Shown piece by piece: positions 1 to 5,776 of a stretch of DNA of 7,415 bases (its first letter is position 1; each line of letters begins with the position of its first letter). Source of the DNA: Candidatus Saccharimonadota bacterium (GTDB lineage Bacteria > Patescibacteriota > Saccharimonadia > Saccharimonadales > Saccharimonadaceae); NCBI GenBank assembly GCA_905372835.1, contig CAJPQK010000004.1:1-7415 (forward strand), in the 5' to 3' direction. The translations under genes were made by a program, and so were the position numbers. Below the pieces are notes generated by a model that made no database searches, had not been told where the DNA came from, and worked only from the letters and a program-made list of their open reading frames with translations.

Positions 1-2
1 GA

Positions 3-662
3 TTGAGTCGATTGATGTATCGTGCGGTAGACTTGAAAGTCATCCGCTGCCATCCATTTGAGGATGTTGCCTACGAAAAGGAGGAACGGAAGATTCGATT
101 CTTGCAAAAGAGCGACGTGGCCAAGATCATGGCGCTGAAGGCAAACGACAAAGAAGCAGAGCAAGCCCGGCAAATGTTTCTCTTCTCTTGCTTCACCGGA
201 CTGGCCATTGCAGATATGGAGCGCCTAAAGTTCTCGCATATCCAAACGTCGGCCGACGGCCGGAGGTATATCCGCAAGGAAAGGCAGAAAACGAAAGTGG
301 AGTCCCTCGTGCCATTACATCCGATCGCGGAGGAGATCCTCAATAAAAGCCAAGTGGAGCAGACGGTGAAAGAAGAAGGTGACGCCCTTGTTTTTCCACA
401 CGATTGCAGTCGTAGTGTGATGAATAACAAACTGAGCACCGTGGGTAAAGCCTGTGGCGTCAGGCAACGAATCTCTTTCCATATGGCGCGCCACACGTTC
501 GGAACCCTGTCGCTCAGCGCAGGCATCCCGATAGAGAGCATCGCCAAGATGATGGGGCATGCGTCCATATCCAGCACGCAGATCTATGCGCAAGTGACGG
601 ACAAAAAGATCTCAGAAGACATGGACAAGCTGATCCGGAAGCAACAAGCGGCTTCAGAGTGA
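3..662 (+). CDS. Tyrosine recombinase (integrase), C-terminal catalytic part, 5' end outside window
   Basis: This is a site-specific DNA recombinase of the phage-integrase family, of the kind that inserts and excises Bacteroidetes conjugative or mobilizable elements. The reading frame is open to the window edge and the first in-frame start is only a TTG at base 3, so the N-terminal arm-binding and core-binding domains (about 180 residues in relatives) most likely lie upstream. The visible 219 residues hold the catalytic domain: FTGLAIAD at about 64-71, a beta-hairpin lysine in RQKTK (94-98), the HxxRH box at H160-R163-H164, MMGH with H186, and the nucleophile Y195 in the STQIY motif. The first catalytic arginine expected after FTGL is an alanine (A68); IntDOT-type enzymes also lack this arginine. 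It ends naturally in TGA with a lysine-rich C-terminal helix. It is clearly different from the second recombinase at 4011-5168. Function as an integrase is well supported; activity and the parent element are unknown. Confidence 0.9.
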   Translation: MSRLMYRAVDLKVIRCHPFEDVAYEKEERKIRFLQKSDVAKIMALKANDKEAEQARQMFLFSCFTGLAIADMERLKFSHIQTSADGRRYIRKERQKTKVESLVPLHPIAEEILNKSQVEQTVKEEGDALVFPHDCSRSVMNNKLSTVGKACGVRQRISFHMARHTFGTLSLSAGIPIESIAKMMGHASISSTQIYAQVTDKKISEDMDKLIRKQQAASE

Positions 663-714
663 TCCCTGTACGGCTGTCTTAACATGCCTTTTTACCCTTC
701 ACCGATTAGATCTT

Positions 715-812
715 ACTACATAACTACAACAGGACGTAACAGATTGAGAAAATAGGAGTTAGAATGTCGTAGAAGCTCGAAATCCTTCATGCTACCTTCC
801 TAACTACATAAC
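715..812 (+). repeat. Direct repeat ACTACATAAC, two copies
   Basis: The 10-mer ACTACATAAC occurs at 715-724 and again, preceded by TA, at 803-812, with a partial third copy (AACTACA) at 722-728. It lies directly downstream of an integrase gene. Spaced short repeats near an integrase can be arm-type binding sites; this is inference only, and the AT-rich composition raises the chance of coincidence. Confidence 0.35.
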
Positions 813-918
813 ACGATTTGAGAGGGATCTGCACAATCTACATATCCTCCTCATTCCTTTTCGGAGTCATTTTTTTGAGTGTCGATAAGGTGAGTTGAGA
901 GCTCTTTGAGGGGTTTCC

Positions 919-960
919 TTTCTCCCTTCCGAGCCTCACTTGGGGCTCGGAAGGGGGAAG
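919..960 (+). terminator. Strong hairpin, possible intrinsic terminator
   Basis: CCCTTCCGAGCC (924-935) pairs perfectly with GGCTCGGAAGGG (944-955) around an 8-base loop. The stem can be extended by about five more pairs, including two G-T wobbles, to 919-960. It is followed on the plus strand by only four T, so it is a weak classical terminator, although the stem itself is very stable. It could end transcription from the integrase side about 260 bases downstream of the stop codon. It could also be the remnant of a mobile-element end. Confidence 0.5.
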
Positions 961-1127
961 TTTTCAGCACTATAATGAATCGTATGAGTTAACCGAATAG
1001 GTAGAAAAGCTAAGAGGAGGAATGGGGTGTGCGAAAGTACATTCAGGCATCTGTGCATTTGTTTATGCGAAGAGGTCCTATTTTTCTCCCCCCCCTTCTT
1101 GTCGGATTACCGCTTCCACCTCCCTTG

Positions 1128-1152
1128 TATAGTCAATCAAAAATGGATAGCG
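1128..1152 (+). repeat. Left terminal inverted repeat of the IS630 element (with TA)
   Basis: Starts TATAGTCAATC and ends GGATAGCG. It matches the reverse complement of 2219-2243 at 19 of 25 positions. The TA at 1128-1129 is the presumed target duplication. The transposase stop codon is contained in this repeat. Confidence 0.8.
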
Positions 1153-2241
1153 AATTGAGTACGCGGAAGTTCAGAGTTAGAAGCGACTCCAACTCGCGTC
1201 CGATAAGACGCGATGTTGTCAAAGGATTTGAGCACCGCGTCTCGAAATTCATGTTTTGTCCGATAGAACTTCGTGTTGATGATCTCCTTTCGGAGGAATT
1301 TCCACAGTCGCTCGATCAGGTTTAAATTCAGAGAATAGGACGGTAGGAAGATCTACTTGATTTTCGTGCCTTTCACCCACTCTCGAAGCTTTTTACTCAG
1401 GTAATAGCGTGCATTATCTGTGATGATGTAGATACTTTTAGCCTCAGGGAGCTTCTCCAAAGCTACCTTGTAAAGGGCGATGGCGGAATCGGTATCGACA
1501 CTCGGACACTCATGGGCTATGACCTCTGTCACATCATGCGCATTAAGTAGTCCGTTAATATTGACTTGGGCGCCGACCGCTCACAGAGTGGGCTGCTCCA
1601 AACGTTTGCCCTTCTTGATCCATGCATAAGTGAAACGTGTGTTGTGAGTCGGATGTGTGCCGTCTGCGTAATAGTAGATATCGCTTTCTTTCTTAGCTCT
1701 GAAGCGCTCCTTTATCATTTGAACGATGCCTTTTGCTCCTCTGCATCCGCCTCACAAGAAACCTCTGTAGTCTTCTTGTAAGTAAAGCCGATTTGGGTCC
1801 AAAAGATCCATCATTCCGGCTGGCGTATATGCTATTCCGAAGGTATCCTTTACCCATTCGGACACGCTCTTGGCATCGGTAGAAAGATGTCGCTCCAACT
1901 CTTCGCAAAGCAGGCTGATTTGCCCACTCTCAAGACGTCCCCAATAACCCTTATAGTGATCTTCCAAAAAAATGTCCGTTTTTCCTCGAACGTAAAGATC
2001 CTTGTACCGATAGACGGTAGCGACGTCTATGCTCAAACTTTGGGCAACCAAGTCAGGGCTAAAGTCCAAGGCAAGCATCAATATGCACGTAACCCGAGCA
2101 TAGTATCTAAGACCGATAACGTTACGCTGGAGTTTGCGCAGTTCCTCTATTTCTTGTTCCGGTAGTTTGAATGACATATCTGCCACAAAGAAGATGTTTT
2201 TGTTTTACCGTTTCTGTTCGCAATCCTTTTCCGTTTGGCTA
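1130..2241 (-). mobile_element. IS630-family insertion sequence, inactive, complete with both ends
   Basis: A 1112-base element carries terminal inverted repeats that match at 19 of 25 positions when counted from the flanking TA: 1128-1152 on the left and the reverse complement of 2219-2243 on the right (both begin TATAG and end GGATnGCG). A TA at 1128-1129 and another at 2242-2243 fit the TA target duplication typical of IS630/Tc1 elements. The single gene inside is on the minus strand and fills nearly the whole element; its stop codon lies within the left repeat, as in compact insertion sequences. The transposase is broken at four places, so this copy cannot move itself. The pre-insertion site would read CCTCCCTTG-TA-AGTTTATAG. 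Confidence 0.85.
1137..2177 (-). pseudogene. IS630-family transposase, decayed (two frameshifts, two stop codons)
   Basis: Read on the minus strand from ATG 2177 (a GTG at 2186 is the alternative), the first part (MSFKLPEQEIEELRKL onward) is the N-terminal helix-turn-helix half of an IS630-family transposase. At about 1791-1800 an apparent one-base insertion shifts the frame; the coding sense continues as GFTYKKTTEVSCEADAEEQKA. At about 1727 an apparent one-base deletion restores the original frame, and it continues with IVQMIKERFRAKKES and YYYADGTHPTHNTR. In-frame stops follow at 1581-1583 (TGA) and 1353-1355 (TAG, one change from CAG). The end reads IFLPSYSLNLNLIERLW and stops with TGA at 1137-1139. 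The catalytic triad is visible: D in YYYADG, D in YIITDNARYY, and E in LIERLW, with exactly 34 residues between the second D and the E. The repaired protein would be about 346 residues, normal for the family. All lesions are read directly; the order in which they arose is unknown. Confidence 0.9.
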
Positions 2242-2243
2242 TA
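2219..2243 (-). repeat. Right terminal inverted repeat of the IS630 element (with TA)
   Basis: Read on the minus strand it starts TATAGCCAAAC and ends GGATTGCG, mirroring the left end. It lies 41 bases upstream of the transposase ATG at 2177, leaving room for the transposase promoter in between. The TA at 2242-2243 is the second copy of the target duplication. Confidence 0.8.
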
Positions 2244-2257
2244 AGTTTATAGTTTTG
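2227..2257 (+). promoter_or_regulatory. Candidate Bacteroides-type promoter spanning the IS right end
   Basis: TAGTTTTG at 2250-2257 is a full match to the Bacteroides -7 consensus TAnnTTTG and lies 28 bases before the ATG of the XRE-type gene. At the usual 19-base distance upstream is TTTT (2227-2230), one base off TTTG and inside the IS end; a true TTTG at 2234-2237 is too close. If the promoter is real, the insertion supplies its upstream half. This rests on pattern only. Confidence 0.35.
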
Positions 2258-2285
2258 CAGACAATATCAAGATAAATATCATCCG

Positions 2286-2483
2286 ATGGGACAGAAGAAA
2301 GAGCATAGCAACCTCATCAAAGAGCATTTGAAGAAGCGAGGTTTCACCCAAACATGGCTCGCCAAAGAGTTGGGTATGAGTTTCAGTATCACCAACGCCT
2401 ACGTTCACAATTGCAAGCAACCTAATCTTACGTTATACCAGGACTTGCCAACTGGGTTAGTTGCCCCTACCTTTTTACTTTGA
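2286..2483 (+). CDS. Small XRE-type HTH protein, probably a truncated remnant
   Basis: The 65-residue frame begins with a recognisable Cro/C1-type helix-turn-helix. A basic first helix (IKEHLKKRG) is followed by the turn-and-recognition pair FTQTWLAKELGMSFSITNAYVHN and the typical KQPNLTLY that opens the fourth helix. In Bacteroidetes relatives this continues as an amphipathic segment (LYxIAxxLxVxxxxLL). Here it switches after about residue 52 to an unrelated tail (QDLPTGLVAPTFLL) and stops. I see the missing part in none of the three frames downstream, so the gene looks cut by a deletion rather than by a simple frameshift. The HTH core would be present, so DNA binding is not excluded. Such proteins usually control a neighbouring restriction, toxin-antitoxin or mobile-element gene, but none survives here; the next gene is a sugar transporter 313 bases downstream with its own AT-rich leader. 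HTH identity is fairly sure, function unknown. Confidence 0.6.
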   Translation: MGQKKEHSNLIKEHLKKRGFTQTWLAKELGMSFSITNAYVHNCKQPNLTLYQDLPTGLVAPTFLL

Positions 2484-2795
2484 AAATGGTTCCCAAGTCG
2501 ATATTATGAGTTTTGGGATAATGTCCAACAGTAAGAATAAAAATAGGGAACACTTGGGAGAAAGATTAGGCTAGAGATATTTAACGTAAAGCTAATGAAG
2601 CTTTGCGGCAGTCTTCATCAACAAGGATTGCAATCCTCTATGTGATAATAATGTTGTTTTTTTACGCTAAAAGTAGAGTTCTTTAAAAAGAGCTTTGTGA
2701 TTGCTGGTTGACTATGTATTACTCCAATAGAAAAATTTAATTTCCTCCGCATCGTTTGATCGAAATACTAATTAATATTATTGTGTTATGAGTTT
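2484..2795. other. AT-rich non-coding leader upstream of the transporter
   Basis: No gene is recognisable. The region is markedly AT-rich. It contains an inverted pair TCCCAAGT (2491-2498) / ACTTGGGA (2552-2559), a small hairpin AAAGCT-aatga-AGCTTT near 2588-2604, a perfect 12-base palindrome GGATTGCAATCC at 2625-2636, and an inverted pair CGTAAA / TTTACG near 2585 and 2661. A weak promoter candidate, TTTG at 2755-2758 with TATTATTG at 2776-2783, has a spacer of 17, shorter than usual, and would place the transcription start almost at the ATG. A short frame within about 2457-2576 (LPLPFYFENGSQVDI and following) resembles nothing I can name and may be gene debris. Confidence 0.5.
2625..2636. 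promoter_or_regulatory. Perfect 12-base palindrome, possible operator
   Basis: GGATTGCAATCC is self-complementary over all 12 bases and lies 160 bases upstream of the transporter ATG, in otherwise AT-rich non-coding DNA. Symmetric sites of this size are typical of dimeric repressors. No regulator that would bind it is present in the window apart from the truncated XRE-type gene, so any assignment is inference. Confidence 0.3.
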
Positions 2796-4004
2796 ATGAA
2801 AGAACAAAAGAATTTTCTTGTCCCTATGGCATTCTTAGGGCTTATGTTTTTCACTTGTGGTTTTGCATTGGGTATTAATTCATTGTTGGTTCCAGTATTG
2901 AAGGTTTCATTAAGTGTTTCTTCAATGGAAGCATATATGCTTATTGGCGCAACATTCTTACCTTTCCTTCTTTTTGGTTATCCTGCGGGAATATTAATCA
3001 GTAAGATTGGCTACAAGCGCACGATGGCAATATCGTTTGGAATGTTTGCGGTAGCTTTTGGAGCTTTTATCTTTTCGGCATCAGAAAAGAGTTTTCCCTT
3101 GTTTTTGATAGCTTCTTTTACCTGCGGAACGGCTAACACTTTTTTGCAAGCAGCTATTAATCCTTATGTCACGATATTAGGACCTACGGAAAGTGCAGCA
3201 AAGCGAATTTCTATGATGGGTATGATTAATAAGTTGGCTTGGCCAGTATCACCATTATTTATTGCTCTTTTTGCAGGTGCTTCGGGTAGTGTTGGTATTG
3301 ATGATTTAGGAAAGCCCTTTGCTGTTATTATTTGTCTTTTCATTATTTTGGGTGTTGTGGCTCTTTTGTCGCCATTACCAGAAGTGAAGGCAGCTGGTGA
3401 AGATAGTGATAATAGTGATGAAGATGACCAAGAGGTTTCAGCCTATGCCAATAGTAAGAATTCTATATTCCAATTTCCACATTTGGTGTTGGGTGCTATT
3501 GCTATTTTCTTTTATGTAGGTTCTGAGACGATTGTTTTGGGAACGCTTATAGATTATGCAAATGAGTTAGGATTGGATCATCCTGAAAACTATTCTTGGA
3601 TTACACCTATCTGTATTAGTATTGGTTATATAACGGGAATCATACTTATTCCTAAATATCTCTCACAGACACGCGCTCTGCAGATTTGTTCTTTTGTGGC
3701 TTTGGTGGGTACATCCCTTGTTGTAGTTCTTCCTGGAACCTATAGCATTTACTGCATTGGCGTAATGGCTTTGGGATGTTCGCTTATGTGGCCGGCATTT
3801 TGGCCTTTAGCTTTGATGGATTTGGGGAAGTTTACCAAAAAAGGCTCATCGATTCTGACGATGGGGCTTATTGGTGGAGCTGCGATAACAGTACTCTTTG
3901 GACTTTTAAAAGATGTCACAAACACTCGATACGCCTATGGCCTTTGCTTTATATGCTTTGGTTATATTTCGCTTTATGCATTCAAGGGGTATAAGTTACG
4001 TTAA
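2796..4004 (+). CDS. FHS-family (GluP/FucP-like) sugar:proton symporter, inner membrane
   Basis: A major facilitator superfamily permease of the fucose-galactose-glucose:H+ symporter family, importing a monosaccharide across the inner membrane with protons. ATG 2796 gives 402 residues, normal for the family; upstream codons (TTG TGT TAT GAG TTT) show no better start. About 12 hydrophobic helices can be counted, in two halves split by an acidic cytoplasmic loop (EDSDNSDEDDQE, about 202-213). Family marks are FFTCGFALGINSLLVPVLK in helix 1 (18-36), GYPAGILISKIGYKR (61-75) at the motif-A loop, the signature NPYVTILGP (122-130), and LGKFTKKGSSILTMGLIGGA (343-362) in the second half. Closest in style to glucose/galactose permeases of Bacteroidetes, but the substrate cannot be told from sequence alone. 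The gene is AT-rich, unlike the GC-richer mobile genes on both sides, and has no sugar-catabolic partners left. The stop codon is followed within a few bases by the broken end of an integrase gene, so any native terminator is gone. It appears intact. Confidence 0.93.
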   Translation: MKEQKNFLVPMAFLGLMFFTCGFALGINSLLVPVLKVSLSVSSMEAYMLIGATFLPFLLFGYPAGILISKIGYKRTMAISFGMFAVAFGAFIFSASEKSFPLFLIASFTCGTANTFLQAAINPYVTILGPTESAAKRISMMGMINKLAWPVSPLFIALFAGASGSVGIDDLGKPFAVIICLFIILGVVALLSPLPEVKAAGEDSDNSDEDDQEVSAYANSKNSIFQFPHLVLGAIAIFFYVGSETIVLGTLIDYANELGLDHPENYSWITPICISIGYITGIILIPKYLSQTRALQICSFVALVGTSLVVVLPGTYSIYCIGVMALGCSLMWPAFWPLALMDLGKFTKKGSSILTMGLIGGAAITVLFGLLKDVTNTRYAYGLCFICFGYISLYAFKGYKLR

Positions 4005-4010
4005 CAACAT

Positions 4011-5168
4011 CTTGATCTCACTATGCCCTAACATCTTTGACACGCTCTCGATCTACACCCCTTCGGCGAGGGTCATTTGCGAAGCGAAGGTGTGGCGGGC
4101 CATGTGGAAAGTCAACCGTTTAGGGATGTGACAAAGCGCGGCGATCTTCTTGAGATGGATATTGACGGTGTCGCAGCCGGGGATGGGAAGGAGGTAGCCC
4201 TCGGGCGGCTCATGGCGAAAGGCGCGAGTGTGGATGCCCCTGTATCGCTCGATGAGCGCGGAGGCCTCGGGCAGCAGGGGGATGTGGCACATCCGGCCTG
4301 TCTTTACGCGCGGCTTGCGGATCCAAGTCATACCGCCCTCCTCGATCAGATGGTCACGCGTCAAGTGGTAGATGTCCGTGTAAGAGAGGCCCGTGAAGCA
4401 AGAAAAGAGGAACATGTCTCGGGAGACGCACTCGTAACTTCCCAGCTGCGTATCGTCCAAATCGATGATGCGCCGCAGCTCGTCCTTGGTAATGTAACGC
4501 GGTGTGCCGACGTCCCAGCGGATGGAGTAGCCCATGAAGGGATAGGTGTCGATGACACGCCTTTTGTACAAGTCTTTGAGGAGCGACGCCAGCACGGTAA
4601 GATAGCCGGCGGTGGTGTTGAGTTTGAAGGCCTTCTCATGCGCAAAGTAGGCCTCGAGATCCTCGATAAAGGCCTTGTCCACCTTGTGCACGGGGAAGTC
4701 GCTCACTCGGCAGCGATGCCGAAGGAAGGCTGCGAGATGCCCCCGAAAAACCCGCAGGAACTTGTACCGGCGTTCACTGCGATCGACCCCCACCCGCTCC
4801 CGAAAGCGAGCGAGGTATTCCTCCAAATGATAGAGCAAGCCTTGGCAGTCGCTCTGAAGTCCTAAGACGAAGGCCTTGACCTCCTCGGCGGTCACGGCCT
4901 CGCCTTCCTTCTTCCGTAAGTCCTCATAGGCTCGGCAGACGCTAACCTGCAGGCTGTCCAGCTCGGCGTTTACGGCCACCGCCTCGGCGCTTTTCCCGAC
5001 GAGCCTGTGCTTACGGCTGTCCCAAAGCGACGGCGAGCAGGCGGTCTTACAACTGAATTGTACCATCGTTCGCCCCACACTGAGGCGCGCCATAATCGGG
5101 CTTTTGCCCGCCTTGCTCTTTGTGCCCCGTTTGAGGTAAAAGAGCAGCTTCAACGTTTTTTCTTTCAT
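4011..5168 (-). pseudogene. Tyrosine recombinase of an integrative element, nonsense-mutated and 3'-truncated
   Basis: From ATG 5168 the frame gives 371 residues. They comprise an N-terminal arm-type DNA-binding domain (about 1-60), a SAM-like core-binding domain (about 110-205, with LEEYLARFRER and LNTTAGYLTVLASLLKDLY) and a catalytic domain (about 225-371) with FTGLSYTD at 258-265, RVKTGR at 287-292, and the HxxR box H355-R358. Translation stops at a TAG (4053-4055) just after LAEGV. Beyond the stop, the same frame continues with clear recombinase sequence, IESVSKMLGHSEIK, down to about 4011, so the stop is a nonsense mutation (one base from TCG serine). Similarity then ends: the STQIY-type segment with the nucleophilic tyrosine is absent and the DNA runs into the transporter stop codon. 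The protein therefore lacks the catalytic tyrosine and should be inactive. As in the other recombinase here, arginine I is replaced (S262). It shares its strand with the two HTH genes upstream, probably part of the same element. Confidence 0.9.
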
Positions 5169-5215
5169 CGTTTTGTTGCTTACAAAGTGGAACCTTAAAA
5201 GAGATACTTGTCGCT

Positions 5216-5315
5216 ACGCAAAACACTGAATGCAAGAGAAAAAGAATCGGTTTAGTTACCTCATTTTGCGTTCTCTTGCCGAAAGGCAAAAAGGGGAACG
5301 ATTAGGTAACTGAAC
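5216..5315. repeat. Cluster of interleaved inverted repeats upstream of the broken integrase
   Basis: Three inverted pairs overlap in an alternating order. ACGCAAAA (5216-5223) pairs with TTTTGCGT (5264-5271); GCAAGAGAA (5232-5240) pairs with TTCTCTTGC (5271-5279). GTTTAGTTACCT (5250-5261) pairs with AGGTAACTGAAC (5304-5315) with one mismatch. A small GAAA-loop hairpin TTGCC/GGCAA sits at 5276-5289. Because the pairs interleave, they cannot all form one simple hairpin. They suit protein-binding sites for the integrase or its regulators, or alternative RNA folds in the integrase leader. Confidence 0.55.
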
Positions 5316-5339
5316 TCCCTCTTCGAAGCCCCTTTTTTT
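5288..5339 (+). terminator. Weak bidirectional terminator-like hairpin
   Basis: AAAAAGGGG (5288-5296) can pair with CCCCTTTTT (5329-5337), followed by further T. The 32-base interior contains the palindrome CTTCGAAG (5321-5328). The arrangement has A- and T-runs on both outer sides, as in bidirectional terminators, but the large loop makes it weak. It would shield the integrase from transcription coming from the IS5 and HTH side. Confidence 0.3.
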
Positions 5340-5445
5340 GTCTTTTCCCTCTGGTGCAAGCCTCGGCAGGATGCGGCAAAAGTCGCTACCCATCGGCCCT
5401 CTAGCCCTTTCTCGCTTTCCCTTGCTCCCGACTCCCATACTTTCC

Positions 5446-5770
5446 CATATAGACAGTAGAGAATGTGGAATTCGCAGAGGAAAGAAAATCAAAGGCCGAA
5501 AAGAGCACATTGCCATTGTTACACAAAGAACTTGGTTGGCATTTTAAAGTTATACTTCGCCCGAAAGAGGACACACATAAGATTGTTGTTCTCCTCTTAA
5601 GATGGATCGTAGAAAGAACGTTCTCTTGGATAGAAAACTACAGGAGAATGACGATCAATTAAGAACGATGTAGTGAGTCCGCAGAAGCCATGCTGTACCT
5701 CACTTTCTGTCATATTCTCCTTAAAAAGTCCACAGACAAATTCAGAACTGCTTCTCAAAACACTATGTAG
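5446..5770 (+). pseudogene. IS5-family transposase remnant with internal deletion and stop codon
   Basis: Two joined pieces of a DDE transposase are visible. The first (5446 to about 5520) reads HIDSRECGIRRGKKIKGRKEHIAI, resembling the IDS...GKKIKGRKxHI segment around the first catalytic aspartate. In another frame, from about 5520 the text reads KELGWHFKVILRPKED and then RWIVERTFSWIENYRRMTIN, the end region with the catalytic glutamate in VERTF. A TAA at 5660-5662 (where relatives have a tyrosine codon) interrupts it, but the same frame goes on with ERCSESAEAMLYLTFCHILL to a TAG at 5768-5770. The middle of the protein, including the second aspartate, is missing through a deletion that also shifted the frame. 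No N-terminal part or inverted repeats were recognised. It lies between the integrase and the HTH genes of the element and cannot be functional. Confidence 0.75.
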
Positions 5771-5776
5771 ATATTC

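Larger units (their letters stand above)
663..1127. other. 465-base non-coding stretch between integrase and IS630 element
   Basis: I find no convincing gene here. The stretch contains a 10-mer direct repeat (ACTACATAAC at 715-724 and 803-812), a strong hairpin at 919-960, and a run of eight C at 1088-1095. An AGGAGG at 1015-1020 sits only one base before an ATG at 1022, too close for a normal ribosome site, and the resulting 36-codon frame stops inside the IS end. Because integrase genes usually sit next to the end of their element, this stretch is a reasonable place to look for an attachment site, but no core sequence can be recognised from one side alone. Confidence 0.6.

Noticed and set aside
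1088..1095. Run of eight C as a possible phase-variation tract
   Set aside because: It lies in non-coding DNA with no gene or promoter that it could switch.
1022..1132. 36-codon frame behind an AGGAGG (ATG 1022)
   Set aside because: The ribosome-site-like hexamer is one base from the ATG, the product has no recognisable features, and the stop lies in the IS inverted repeat. Bacteroidales also rarely rely on such sites.
1029..1325. 98-codon plus-strand frame
   Set aside because: It starts with GTG outside the IS and runs antisense through the transposase end; the composition looks like a shadow of the reverse strand.
2755..2783. Promoter TTTG / TATTATTG for the transporter
   Set aside because: The spacer of 17 and the imperfect -7 box would put the transcription start within a few bases of the ATG; in AT-rich DNA this match is weak, so it is mentioned only within the leader description.
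4077..4865. 262-codon plus-strand frame opposite the second integrase
   Set aside because: It is entirely antisense to a clear recombinase gene, and its sequence shows no domain of its own.
5452..5463. Near copy of the AACAGTAG motif (GACAGTAGAGAA)
   Set aside because: It encodes the IDSRE part of the IS5-family remnant and is best explained as coincidence, not as a fourth operator.
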